Below are positions 10,930 through 54,444 of a stretch of 64,000 bases of DNA, piece by piece. The stretch's first letter is position 1. Every line of letters starts with the position of its first letter. The DNA is from Solea solea (taxonomy: Eukaryota > Chordata > Actinopteri > Pleuronectiformes > Soleidae): contig NC_081150.1 of assembly GCF_958295425.1 (NCBI RefSeq), positions 6,137,001 to 6,201,000 on the forward strand, written 5' to 3'. A program made the position numbers and the translations under genes. The notes under the pieces are model-generated. The model worked only from the letters and a program-made list of their open reading frames with translations, was not told where the DNA came from and did not search any database.

Positions 10930-13908
10930 TCAGGTGTCCATGACCTCATCTTCAGGAAACAGCTCTCTGAGCCAGGGCTGCATGATGAACCGCTCGCCGT
11001 CAAAATGTGTGAAGTAATTCTCCAAGGTGGGAATGTTTGGCTACAGAAACATCCAACAGTGAGTCCAAGGCCATCATGTGTTTGTGTATTTGAGTGTGCT
11101 GTGATTTCCACGTCTTACCCTCATCCCGGTGATGCGCTCCAGTTGCGTCTGAGGCAAATATGCAACCATCAGAGAGGAACCTGCAGGTCCGCCGAACAGA
11201 ACTTTGTAGTGAGGTGTCCTCTCTGCAGCGGCGCCCTACACATACAGACACACACAGTCACAGAGGTCATGAACTTGTTTCCAACATTTGAACACATTAC
11301 ATTTCCTATAATGTGGGTCACTTGCAGTTCTGAAGCACTAGTGTGAAATCTATTTACTGAATGAGGTGTGTCCAACCCCTTTATGTAGTATTGTTAGTAT
11401 TAGGCATTTTCCAGTTAAGCTGACGGAGCGTAAAAAAACTCTAGAGATGATTGTTGGGTCAGGTTCGGCACATCAATTGCCTGGTAATTCCAAATTCTAA
11501 GTGAAAGTAAAATATAGGGTTGAAGAATTAATCAAAATGTTATCAAAATCACAATACAGCCTAATCAGAATATTTCTTGAAGCCAAAATGTGTGGGAAAA
11601 TGACCATTTTAGATGAAATATTGTCCACGCCTGTTCACATCATATTCTACAGACTGACGTGTATCTTTGTTGCTCACAGTTCTGCACAAATATCACAGTC
11701 ATCATTTTAAATATGTATTTTAACTGAAATTTTGGAAAATTATGTAAAAAAAAATACCAATCTCTATCATATCACAAAATCATACCGCAATCGCACTTTC
11801 AGTCAACTGCTAACTAAAGCGGTTATGGTCAATTACATATATCTTCAAAATTGTTCAGCCCCAGTAAAAAAAGGCCAGTTTTAGTTCAGTAGCTCCACTT
11901 TCACTTACGTTATGTGGGAGTGTCCAACACATGTCTTTTAAAAGTCTGGTTTTAGTCGGACTAACACAATTACTCAATTTCTTCAATGGATAAAAAAATA
12001 TTTGTGGATGCTAACCTCAAAACTGGAATATATCTTGTTAATCCACTCTGAAGGGGCTCGCATCTCCGGGTCCCAGCTCACCACCACTCCGACCATGTTA
12101 CCCTTCCTCTCCCTCACCACCTCGCCGACTCGTAGGAACACAAATGGAGGACGAGGGCTGCGCACGGTCGAGGACGCTGCAGGAGAAACGATGAAGGAAA
12201 TAAGACAAATTGTCACTTTGAATAGTAGATTTTCTTTAAAATGGTCAGATTAACACTCTTTGTTATGAAATGCTCTTTTTGATAAAAGAGGAAGAAATAA
12301 CCGAAATACAAAATGTAGTTTCACACAAGATTAAAAAAGGGGATATTTTTATTCATTCATTTGCTGATGTGTTTTTTGTTTTGTTTTTTAAAATCACTGG
12401 ATCCACATAGCAACAATGCCTGTCTAGGCTACAAGTCAAAGCCAATTAATCCTAGATTATTTCCAAAAATGTCCAGTGATGTCACACAGTATATAAATAT
12501 ACATATACACACAGACACAAACCTCCAAAGAAGCCCTTGTCATTGTCAAAAAGCATTGCTTCAACGGGAGGCGAGTCCATTTTCACTTCCTGCTGCATGC
12601 CAACCATAGACCTTCAGTGTCAAGTGAAAACGAGGTCATTGGGAGTTGAAATGATAATGATTCTTATAGTAGAGGAGCAGCAACAGTTGTTATTGGCTCT
12701 ACAAACACTCCGGTGCACTTACATAACATCGGACATCTGCTGATCTGCCCAGTCCATCCATGCTGTAGCATTCAGGTAAGACTTTCTCCAGTCTCTCCAA
12801 ATTCTTATCAACCTGAAACACCAAGGTCACCTGATGAACAGCAGAATTACTCAAAGTGCATCATCCTAATAGAATATCAATAATGGTGACTCAGAGAATA
12901 CAATGCAGTGTGTAGTCCTAAATCTGATGAGGAATCAATGGATTGTCATGAAATAAAAGACACAAAAGGGCAGTTCCTTAAATATTTGATTGCAAATGTT
13001 ACAGATTATTTTACAGCTTGGTTTTTGCTCACAGGCCTAGTTAATATCTGCTTTAGCAAAGGTTAGAAAACATTACTAAAAAGCACATCCTTAATGTCAT
13101 CATTAATAGGACAACACACTAAGATATGAACTTCATTCTCAATGTCTCTGTGTTGGTTTGCAGTGACATTAAAATGAAACCTGCGAGTCTCAAGGAACAA
13201 GTTCCTGAACAGTTCACACATGGATCTTTATCCTCTGTTCAAATTATATTTTACACAAGATTCTACTGGATTAGAGGTCGACCAGTAATGGGGTTTTCTT
13301 TGATTATTACACACCAGGGCAGCCAATAAACAATAACTGATATAAATGTGTTTGTCCCATTTACTTAGCTTAGATTTGTTTTCCTCCATTTGATAAAATA
13401 CAACTCTTTAATGATAATATCAAAAGTTGCATACACATCTACAGTTCATGTCTGCACTGCAGCGCAATCATTTACAGTATTTTCCTTTAAAAGAATAATG
13501 TATACACTACATATTAAATACATAAAACAGGTCATCAAAATATGAATTTTTTTTTAGTTTTACTGACTTTTACAAACATCCATCAAGTTCTAAAACAACG
13601 TCACACCGACACGGATGTGTCTTTGTTTACATGTATGGTAACACCTCACGTAACACCTCCCTAAAACACTTTAAAAAAAAAAAACACTTTCAAACTTAAT
13701 GATAATGTGGTCACACGCACACAGACAAATGCATTTACATACGTCATAAAGAAATGACAGGTCCCTCACTCACTCCCACTTACCGCGTGGTCTTGTGGTA
13801 GCGCTGCGCGGCGTTGGTTCCGGTCCACTGGGAGATTAAGTACTGCGCGGGCACAGCGGACAGAATGAGCGCGAGCTGCAGCGCCACGGCTACGGGGACC
13901 TGAGGCAT
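10930..13908 (-). CDS. signal-peptide protein with YccV/HspQ-like (hemimethylated-DNA-binding family) domain
   Basis: Six coding exons: 13784-13908, 12723-12812, 12523-12611, 12016-12176, 11119-11235, 10930-11040. They splice in frame into 230 codons plus stop. Residues 1-21 form a hydrophobic signal peptide ending AVPA before QY. A sequon N-A-T lies at residue 56, in a Trp-rich segment (IWRDWRK, AWMDWAD). Residues about 113-205 match the YccV/HspQ fold: FLRVGEVVRERKG, then VGVVVSWDPEMRAPSEW, then TPHYKVLF and VAYLPQTQLE. Bacterial HspQ/YccV is a Lon-associated factor, and the same domain ends vertebrate FBXO21. Here it is instead joined to a secretory leader, so an ER or extracellular role is inferred. 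Exon 3 uses a weaker acceptor (CACTGAAG) and donor (GTTTGTG), chosen because they keep the frame open. I do not know an established symbol. Confidence 0.85.
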
Positions 13909-14520
13909 GACCGCTGCTACTGCTGCTGCTGATGATGATGATGATGTCACCTGCTGGACGGAGTTTGGTCACATATCAAAGACAAGAAAAACAGACAGAA
14001 GGCAGTGACGCAACACTGTGGCAGCCGTAAAAACGTGAAAGAATAAAAATGACGGCGGGAGCGCGTGACAGGTGGATGTGGATGTGGCAGCAGGTGCGCA
14101 ACCGGAAACTTAAGAGCAGAGTTTGTTTTTTATTATTATGTCGTAAAGTGACATTTTAGATGTCTCAACCTTAATTTACCAGAAAGGAAAGCTCTACAGA
14201 AACAGTCAACAGCAAACTTTTACCATTAAATGATCAACTTGTGAGTCCTTACCTTATGTTAGAGTCCACAGTTTTTCCTGCGACTCTCTGCCAAACATCA
14301 TGAGTGCGTCTGCGAACCAGAACAGTGACACGCTTTCACTCCTGTTTTATTTACATAAACCACGCGCCACCGCCACCTGTTTATCCCCATTATTGTCGAA
14401 ACTTTTAAACTCGTAGTAGTTTACCCAATAGCAGGAGCCCACGGGTGAAGTGACGAACCTTTAGCTGCTCGCCACGTCAGGACAACGCGGCGGGGCGTGA
14501 AGTGACGCACTTACACTCTG
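13909..14520 (-). promoter_or_regulatory. promoter and 5' leader region of the YccV-like gene
   Basis: A CpG-rich block precedes the ATG. It includes a CCAAT box (about 14425), a GCGGCGGGGCG GC-box-like run (about 14488) and TGACG words (about 14450 and 14503) resembling CRE half-sites. Immediately before the ATG the minus strand reads (CAT)n(CAG)n, a trinucleotide tract at 13918-13947 that would lie in the 5' UTR. The transcription start was not located. Confidence 0.5.
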
Positions 14521-15862
14521 TGGACACCAGGTGTCACTGTTGCTTTACTCGGCCCTGGTGTTTTTGTTTTCATATTATTACATACAAAACAAGTGACATT
14601 CACAGTTTAATATTCTTTATTTCTTTAAGATATGGAATAGTCTGTTAGTTAATAAAAAAAGAGTCTTCACAGTAGTTTAATAGCGCTCTGAACTATTTTC
14701 CCGTTATTATTTGTAATACGTTTTATGGTCTCTTGTGTATAAATTGTAATGTTTTATGCTGTAAAATTGCATTAACTTAAAGATGACAGTCTAATTTTGG
14801 TGTGCGACTGTGCCTGATTAATTTTTTTAAGAATACTATGATAGGTTTGTGTGTTAGTGTTGTTTTTGTGTAAAAGGTTACCATTTCCTGTAATATGCTC
14901 ACACAATACAGATTTTCACACCCTCTGAAGGCAATTCTCCCTCATATTATCATGGTGGTTATAATGGCTCTATTAATTTGTTTTTATGTTAACATAAATA
15001 CAAATACTAAGTGCTTTTATCTTAATAAAAATCCATATTTTAACTATCACTTTGTGAAAAATAAGTTAGACCTTCGCTATGATAGAAAACATGTATTTAA
15101 GTCAACAAAAATAAATAAACCAGAAGTAAAAGTGTATATGGAAACACAACTGTTTATTTACTTAAAATATTGGTATGAACTAACAGGACAGCAGTACTCC
15201 CCTACACATACATTCTAGCTTTATGCTTCTTTTTTTGCATTAATTATTTTATATATAAAAAGTATCCAAACTAACAAAGACGTCCTCGCTTAGTTCACAT
15301 AAATCAGCTTTCCCTTTCCCTTCCCCTGCTTCATTCGCTCCTATTCCACATCCAATTGCAACTTAAAAACAGCCCCAAAATGTTTCCCAGTGGCTCAAAT
15401 GCAGCCACTTCACACACACACACACACACACACACGCGTCCATACTCTCACACACACAGTGACCATTCAACTTCTGACCCAACACTATGATGCGTGGTCA
15501 GAAAACCATGCGACCAGCCAAACTCTGCCACACGTGATAAATGAACGCAAATGTTCAGCGAGGGTCTAAAAAAAGAGCGAGAGCTGAGTGAAGTGAAGTG
15601 CTGACACCAAAAACCTCAATGAGGTCAAGTCAGTGCAGAAAACCAGACAAGACGGACGTGACTGGTCTGAAAAGATAAGAATCAATTAATTACACCCATT
15701 TGACTAGTTTTAAGGCCCCTTTTTCATGATTAGAGGTTGTGTATTGTCACAGACATGGTTAAGGTTAACCAGCAACACTAAGTCAGCTCTTTTACTTTGA
15801 CAGATTCAAAAGTATAAAGAAAAGTGGGTGATATGATTGAGAGACTGCAATACACAACCTTT
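14521..15862. other. AT-rich gap between the YccV-like gene and the phip 3' end
   Basis: No gene was seen. A 107-codon plus-strand frame at 14895-15218 is very AT-rich, has no domain and is treated as chance. A CA run lies at 15412-15435. The minus-strand AATAAA hexamers at about 15152 and 14617 are alternative end points for phip transcripts. Confidence 0.4.
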
Positions 15863-16203
15863 TTTATTAACATGGGGAACAATGGCTTCTACGTAGCAGG
15901 CCCGTGTAAACATTACGTTTAAAACTGACGTCCTATTTAAGATTTGAGAGGAAGTTTGTTTCTGGAAACATTGAAATCATGATCATCTGTGCGTAAAGGT
16001 AAATGTTAATTGTGACTGAGAAAGAAAAACCCTTTATGTGCCTATGTCGAGTATAATAAATCCATTTTATGAATGAGCATCATTAGCGAGCCACCTAAAA
16101 CAAACAACACTGCTGCCCGCAAAATATGGATTTGTTTAGGGCAAAGAATAATTTGCTTCCTACTTTGATAAAAGAAAAAAAACATTTACTTTGATGTCAA
16201 CAG

Positions 16204-16235
16204 GAAGATGGCTGTCACTGTTCTCAGCCATCTTC
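16204..16235. other. perfect 11-bp inverted repeat with paired YY1-like sites
   Basis: GAAGATGGCTG at 16204-16214 and CAGCCATCTTC at 16225-16235 are exact reverse complements around a 10-base loop. AAGATGGC is the YY1 core, so the arms form an inverted site pair, or a stem-loop in RNA. A plus-strand AATAAA follows at 16242-16247. Confidence 0.6.
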
Positions 16236-17535
16236 ATATGCAATAAAGCTCTTTATATACACAATATAAACAAAGCATTGGTAAGTAAGGAAGTGTGTCC
16301 TCGGATAAGTGTGGCAGAGTATAAAACACCATTCCAGCAATACAACTCCACAGATCGAGCGGCTGAGACATTGTCCAAAATGGCAGGGACACAGACAGAA
16401 AACATTTGACACGTCGTAAAAAGTCGCGAAAAGAAGCGCGACACACTCACTGCGGAGACAGTAAAACTAAACAAACAAGAAAAGAAAAACACATTCAAAA
16501 GCCATGTTCTAAAATCTCAGTGCCCAAACACAAACATTTGGCATCAACTTATCCATGACAACAAAACAACAATGATAAACAGATCAGATATATGTTGAAT
16601 AATATGTGACAAGGAAGATCAGTGAAATCAATGCAAACATCCAGGTCTCTCCGGCACTTTGCCCCACAAGTGTCACATTTTGGCCTTCACTTGCCAAACT
16701 CGGAGGCCGCCATCTCTGTAAATTCGGTCCATTCAGTGTACAGAGCAAGAGAATGACTGTTCATTTCATTTTTCCGTCTTTTCTCAGCCTTCAGTACAAG
16801 CCTGTCAAGATCAGTCCTGGCCCCAGAGTCCAGAACCCCCCTGTCCCGTCCCCCCCCCCACCACCACCCCGTCAAATACAAGAACCAAAGGGGAAAAACT
16901 TATATCATGCCAGAGTAGCGAAGGCACACAGTCAGAAAGATGTAGAAATCGTCTTTCTCTTTCTCGGCTTTTTGTCCAAAACTCAGTCCGAACCAGTTTG
17001 ATCTGCCTCTGTCCTGTTTCTTCAGACGTGAGAAAGTGTCGGAACGAGTGAGACAGAGTTGTGTGTGTGTCTGTGAGTGTTTGTGATCAAATAGAAACAA
17101 TATCAACATTTCAAAAGTCCATTTGTCTATGTTAACAGTTGTAAAACACACAGGGTTACTCCCTATGACTGCATTGATAACTGGTCTGTGGTAAGTGCAT
17201 TTCAAAGCCCAGCGCTCCACTCGCTGTACCTTAGGTATAAACTGACGATAGGTTGGTTATAGGACCATATATTTGACATGAATAATGGTATGTTCACAAT
17301 AACAGTTCAGTCTTTTTTTTCCCCCTTCTTTTCAAACTGCTATAAATACATTTCTTTGAGAGGTTTTACAACGATCAAACCGTATGCCACTGTCTGTACG
17401 CTGAAAGTGAATGACACACTCAGTTGCGGTGTTAAAAAACCCCACGCGCGCGCACGCTCCTTCAGTTTCACACACGCCTGCAGAATCGTGACACAAGTTC
17501 ATACGCACACAGGCACATGTACCTTGCAGGGCAGA

Positions 17536-17581
17536 GGCCAAACACACACACGCACGCACGCACGCACACACACACACACAC
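17536..17581 (+). repeat. CA/CGCA microsatellite
   Basis: Mixed ACAC and CGCA tandem units in the probable phip 3' UTR. Confidence 0.7.
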
Positions 17582-17928
17582 CGGAGACATAAAGGCACAA
17601 GGTATTGCTAATGTTGAGGACACATTGACACATGAATGATCTAAACATACAAATGAATCCTTTCATCCACTCACTCACAATAAAAACAGTGTCTATTAAA
17701 AAAAAGATTCTTCATCTTTCAAACATGCAAAAAAAAAGAAGAAAGGAAAACACCCACACGCCCAAGCACGTCAATAGTAAACAAAACCTACTAATCTGCG
17801 GTACCTGCAAAGGTACAACATTTGGTATATTAGCTCAGACAGACACACTCATGTCAGCCAACGTGTAAGACTTCCAAAACAGAGAGCCCATCATTACGTA
17901 CAAATCTTAGAAAAAGCTAATTGTGGGT

Positions 17929-17947
17929 TGTATATATGTATGTATAT

Positions 17948-17981
<34 letters not shown>

Positions 17982-17989
17982 ATATACAC

Positions 17990-18034
<45 letters not shown>

Positions 18035-18040
18035 TATATA
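17929..18040 (+). repeat. long TA/CA microsatellite
   Basis: About 110 bases of nearly pure TA with short ACATA interruptions, about 600 bases downstream of the phip stop codon, and so probably transcribed in the 3' UTR. It can fold on itself and is likely length-variable. Confidence 0.85.
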
Positions 18041-18634
18041 AAAAAAGTAGAGGAACGATGATGACGCGGATGAAAGATGTTATCAGGCCAGCGGTTGTTC
18101 TACAATTCTAGCTCAGCGGAGCAGGTTTGACCGACCCCGCAGACACTGGACCAGTTCTCTGAAATTGTAAGACGGAGATGAGCTACGTCCATCTGTCCTC
18201 ATGACATCTTCAAGTACTAAAACTCTGTTCAGCTACTGTCTTGTCAAGTCAGACAAGGGTGAGGGGTGGTTCACCAGACAGGAGCCAATCACAAGACCAC
18301 CAACACGGGAGTCGGCAAACATCTATCAGATCCAACATGGACCAATAATGTAAGAGGAGCTTGAACATATGTTGTCTGAAATCCACTGGTTGCCATAGCA
18401 ATGTGCTTTCTGGGCCGAAAGAGGGAGGACTAGACAGGCCACTGCACTGCTGTGTCTCTCCAGAGCCTCGGCTTCCAACAGCAGCAGATGAAGCAGCAGC
18501 TACCCAGAGGCACATACACATACATGCACACAAATAAGCATGACTTCCACAACGTGGCCCTTTGCTCCTCTGATGCACAAATAAAGAGATTGTGATCTCT
18601 TAAAATCTCTGTCACATCCTGTTTATCTCCAAAG

Positions 18635-49937
<31,303 letters not shown>

Positions 49938-50350
49938 TTTGGTGTTGTTTGCCAGGGCAGCGCCAGAGCCTGTGTGCTGGGTCTAGGTGGCTGCCCTGTA
50001 GCTGTCACTGTTTATCCACCAGGAAGAGGCTGCCTCCATTCAGCTCTGCTCACACAAAGTCCCGCCTGCGTCGAGTATTTCTCCGCGAACGACAACTAGG
50101 GCGCGCCGCGCGACTTCGCTCGCAAAACACCCGCTTTCACGCGAAAATACCCAACCGCCTTAACGTGCCTGCTCTGTCTAACCCGCGGGGTGAATTTTAG
50201 TGCCAGTCGCTTTGTTGTGGGCTCAAGTTTGTTTACACCCCCTCCCCCTCAAAGGAAAAAAGCGCAAGCCCCCTGCGGAAGGACACACGCGGTGTGTAAC
50301 ACGCACTCCACTGTAGAGGGGAGGTAGAAATGGTAGCCTGCTAAAGGAGC
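49938..50350 (-). promoter_or_regulatory. phip: phip CpG-rich promoter and 5' UTR
   Basis: The block upstream of the ATG is CpG-dense compared with its flanks, with GGGCGCGCCGCGCG near 50099-50112, TTTCACGCGAAA near 50135 (near-palindromic, E2F-like) and ACCCGCGGGGT near 50179. No TATA box was noted. This fits a housekeeping-type promoter. Confidence 0.6.
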
Positions 50351-53300
50351 GGACACACTGCTGCAGAATGTCTCTTATTCCGTAGTTAGGTGACATTTAT
50401 CGTGTTTAATAATACATTTTTTTTAGCTTACATACATTTTAATTTGCTTGTGGAATCATCAAAGCGCACATTTGGTCACATTTCCTGTATTTTCTTTAAA
50501 GGCGGATGTAAAACATGGCTCCCGTGGTGTTTTGAGGTGGATTCGTAACAGATCTCATCGTTTCGGCGAGGTTTCACCAAATCATACACGTTGCTGTGAT
50601 GTGTCTGCGGTGTTTGTTACGGCCTCGTTTGTTCTTACTCTGTCGTTATTGTGTAACAAGATGTCTCGCTAACACACCCACTCGCTCTGGGAGCCGTTTG
50701 GTGGGGAAGTCGTCCATTTCTCCTCCAAATACTGCCAGGCAGTAAAATGGGGGAAGGGTTGGAGAAGAAGGGGAATGCAGCTTAATGAATGAAACCTCGT
50801 GAGTTAAAGGGATTTAATGGCAGTGAGACATGTATGCAAGATACAACTAACTAGGAACATTAATAAGGGGATAGTTACATGGCAGCAGTGACACACTTCC
50901 TCTGAGGTTAACACAACGTCTGCGAATTAATATGACTAACACTAAGCTGTTGTATTAATTTATGCTATTTAAAAAAAATATGTTTTTACCAAAGCAGCAA
51001 TTACATTTTAAAGATGCATTTATTTACTAATATAATACTTGTACAATCCCCCTCATTCAGTGGGATCTGTAAAACAAGTTATCGCCTCTGTTTTCCATGT
51101 GTGATTTATTTACTTACCACAGGAACCACATTATATATTTCAAGCAAATTGCAGGTGTTCAATGACCTTATTTTTTTAAAATCAATTTTATTCCCACATT
51201 TCTTAATATAAACCATGTGAGCAGGATATGAGCAGCTGCTTATATTGTGTAATTTACCCGAACAAATATTTATTCCCATCTTTTTATACAATGTATGAAT
51301 AAATGAGCCTACAGCACCACTTACTGCAAAGGTCAAACATTTTCATCTTAAACACAATCAAGCCCTGTTTTCTGTTTCTCCAGAACAAGACTTAAGGCCT
51401 CGTAGTTAGGAAAACATTTAGCAAAGTCTCTTCTCTCACAAGACTTTTTTTGTTTGTTTAATCCTGATCCATGTCTGCATCACAGGAAAATTGAATCATT
51501 TATTCCTTAAGCTTTAACCCACATTCCCAGAAAACTATTCAAAGCTCCTCCAAAAACACAACCTCTTACCTGGACGAGTAAGACTAATAAATGACAGGTT
51601 ACAATTTCAAATACAAACTCTTGGTAGTGGTAAATAAGTATTTTGATTCTATAAATACAATATATGTTATTATTTTATGCCATAAATGTTTACTTTTCCC
51701 ATCATCAACCAGTTAGGACTTTTAAAAAGGTATGTGGGTCAAGGTGTATTCTGACTTTGAATTTGACCTATATTAATTTCTATCCATCTTCTTCCACTTT
51801 ATCCTCCACATGAGAGTTGCAGTGGGCGCTGGTGCCAATCCTACCTGACATAGGACGAAAAGTGGGGAACATTTAATCAATTAAATTGGAGTATAAACTG
51901 TAAAGATGCTTCTCTACAATGTCTAAAATCTGGTGTTCTTGCTCATTTTGTTTAGGAATTGGAAAATAATTGTTTATCACAACTGCTATGTCATCTTGAC
52001 ATGAAAGAAAACTGAATCATCAGCAGCAAATAAAATGGCTAAAATATGTGTAGTTTACTGATAAAAAAAAAATTAGTGCAATAAAATTGAAAATAGGAAG
52101 GCCCTTGTACCCATGGCTCAGCCATTCTGCGATCCTTGACTATGAATGAGTTCCATTTAGATCAGTCATCTGCCTAAAGATGTACTGATATAAAATTAAC
52201 CCTTGAGCTCTCTGCAAAATGCAGTACGGCATTACCACTTCATGTTTAAGTGGAAATAGTTTTTTAAAATATGATTACAATGCATGTACAGTAAAATATG
52301 ACTTCATGTAAAATACAAACAGAGTAGTTTATTTCAGTTTGTGTAAGAGGTGACATGACTTTTACTCATCAAATTGATATTTATTCCACCTAATGGAGCC
52401 ATATTATGTCTGATGGTATACTATATCTGTCCATGCGCTGTGTGTGTGTGTGTGAACATAATCTTTGCACTTGTTAGGCTTGTTATATGCTTTGCATTTA
52501 TGAATTTGTTTCAAGATACAACATCAGGCGAGCAGGAATCCTCCAGATAATCTGATCAGTGGCTACAATAACATTCTCTGCTTATTCTCTTACTTGTGCA
52601 CACACTGGATGCTCTCATATGAAGTTGGGCTGAGTTTGACACTTTCTGTAGCAAAGATGAGCAAAGGGCAACTTTTCATGACAGAAATGCAAAAAACTCA
52701 GGTTTCATTGTTTATAATAAGAGATTATTTTGGACCTTGGGAGAGTAATAAAGTGATCTTCTTTGTTTTTCTCTTTCTTCTTCTGATCATTGCTATTCTG
52801 CTGCCCCTATTGGTATATAACTCATTGTGGAAGTTCATCATCTTCACAGAAATCCCACAGTTATTGGGAAATTAGGACTACCCTTTTAAGTGCCTGCCAC
52901 TTGATGGATGGTCCTCTAAACCTCCAGTCCATCTTGCAAACTCTAATACATATTTCACTGGTTTTATGACTCAAGTCTAAACACTGTTGGGTGGAACAGG
53001 GCCAGGTCTGAATTTTTAGTGCCAGGTCAATCTCTTCCATTTTACCCTTCAACCTTAACCGTCAAGTGTATAGTTATTATTGTGCTGACTGACATGGCCA
53101 CAAGGAGGCAATCTCTGTCAGTTACACACAGTTGGGCAGGGGGCATCCATGTGTCAAAGGTTATGGAGGAGGGTAATCAATTACACAGGTCCTCTTCTGG
53201 TAACATGTATAGACATTTGCTTAATATTTGCCTAAACTTTTACTCATGATAATTAACACATTAACATGCATGTATACTACTTGGAGACGGCTGGTGTTAG

Positions 53301-54248
53301 CTGTTTCCCAGACCTTTTATATGGGGACCACATGGTCCAGAGGGTGATTAGGAATTCTAACCACCCATTTGTTTTTTTAACAGCCACCAGATAACCTCTT
53401 ATTTTGAAAGTCTTAGCACTAAATAGGCATTGAACCTTCACCCCTTTTGCCAAACTGTGCCCTGTATCTTTTAAACCACCTGCACATACACAAAGATAAA
53501 TGCTCGAAGCTGAGATTTGTTTAGATACTGTGTCTCCTACTTCCTGGGTCAGAGAGTCACTGAAATACCCCAAGAACAAAACAGCATTACTCAAAGAGAC
53601 GGATATTTTCATCATCCTCTTCTTAGCCTCAGGTCTGCTCATGTAAAGATCTGAACAGTCAATATTGTACCTGTCAATTACCTTCAGTGGTGTAGTGGAT
53701 GAGTTATAAGGTAAGATCATTCTAGTATGGAATTTTTCACTTGGTTTCAATTTTTTTTTTATACATTTGATTAAGTCTCCTGAGAGTAGATTTTAATTGG
53801 ACTTGGTATTTGTGTTATACAAGCATCACATCTCCACATGTTAAAAGGAGGAAGTTGTCATTGGCGTGTGACTGAGTGACAGAAAGGACTGTCTTTCACT
53901 GAGTCCCACCACTCTTTGCAACCGCTGACCTTTCACGTTCTGACACAGCAGTTGTATTTAACACAGCAATGTGCCCCAGTCGACCTCACGCACACACACA
54001 AAGACACACAGCTTTGGCTTTGTGTGGGTTAAAAACCCATTTCTGAACATGAACGTGTTGAAAAGGAACTCAAAGAGGACACACGCTGAGAGCTTCGCAC
54101 AGACTACCTGAGTTTTACAAACTACAAAAAGCAGCACGAGTCAAGGTTTTACAAGCACAAGTGGTTAGAATGAAAACATGGCATCGCTGTCAAACCAGAC
54201 ACACGGGACTAAAGGAAAAAAAACTTCAGGGTGACATCAACTTTTTCT
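50351..54248. other. intergenic region between hmgn3 3' end and phip promoter
   Basis: AT-rich, with no recognised gene. It holds a LINE-2 tail (51780-51855). It also has a 157-codon minus-strand open frame at 53277-53750 beginning at TTG, a 64-codon minus-strand frame at 52861-53052 and a plus-strand 94-codon frame at 52594-52875 with a hydrophobic stretch. None shows a family I recognise. The cluster may be a decayed mobile element. Confidence 0.4.
51780..51855 (-). mobile_element. LINE-2-type 3' tail, minus orientation
   Basis: The reverse complement reads AGGATTGGCACCAGCGCCCA, CTCTCATGTGGAGGATAAAG and TGGAAGAAGATGGATA, the same tail as the copies at 22925 and 38630. Confidence 0.65.
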
Positions 54249-54254
54249 TTTATT
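54249..54254 (-). terminator. hmgn3: candidate hmgn3 poly(A) signal
   Basis: A minus-strand AATAAA 975 bases beyond the hmgn3 stop. No other AATAAA was noticed between the stop and this point on that strand. The implied 3' UTR would be about 1 kb. Confidence 0.45.
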
Positions 54255-54444
54255 TCAAAATATTTTCCCAACAGAATGAAACTAGAGGGTCCAAAACCAA
54301 TAGAGCTGTCTAGAACAGAAGCACCACTCGTTATTGCTATATCACTCTGCTGCAGGACAAGGCCTTCGGGGTGGGGTAACGCGAGGGAGCAAAGTGAACA
54401 AAGTCAAGCACTGACCCACAGACAAATTCACACGTGCACACACA

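Larger units (their letters stand above)
15863..18634 (-). other. phip: probable phip 3' untranslated region
   Basis: Sequence downstream of the phip stop codon. A minus-strand AATAAA at 15863-15868 is one possible poly(A) signal and would give a 2.8-kb 3' UTR, similar in scale to the long 3' UTRs known for this gene. The stretch holds CA and TA microsatellites and an 11-bp hairpin. The end is uncertain because other hexamers occur further downstream. Confidence 0.35.

Noticed and set aside
14895..15218. 107-codon plus-strand open frame
   Set aside because: Very AT-rich composition, no domain, no splice context; expected by chance in such sequence.
16191..16498. Overlapping 60-80-codon frames in the phip 3' region
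   Set aside because: Several frames on both strands overlap one another with no family resemblance; treated as chance.
17278..17598. Cys/His/Thr-rich open frames near 17.4 kb
   Set aside because: They are translations of CA/CG microsatellites.
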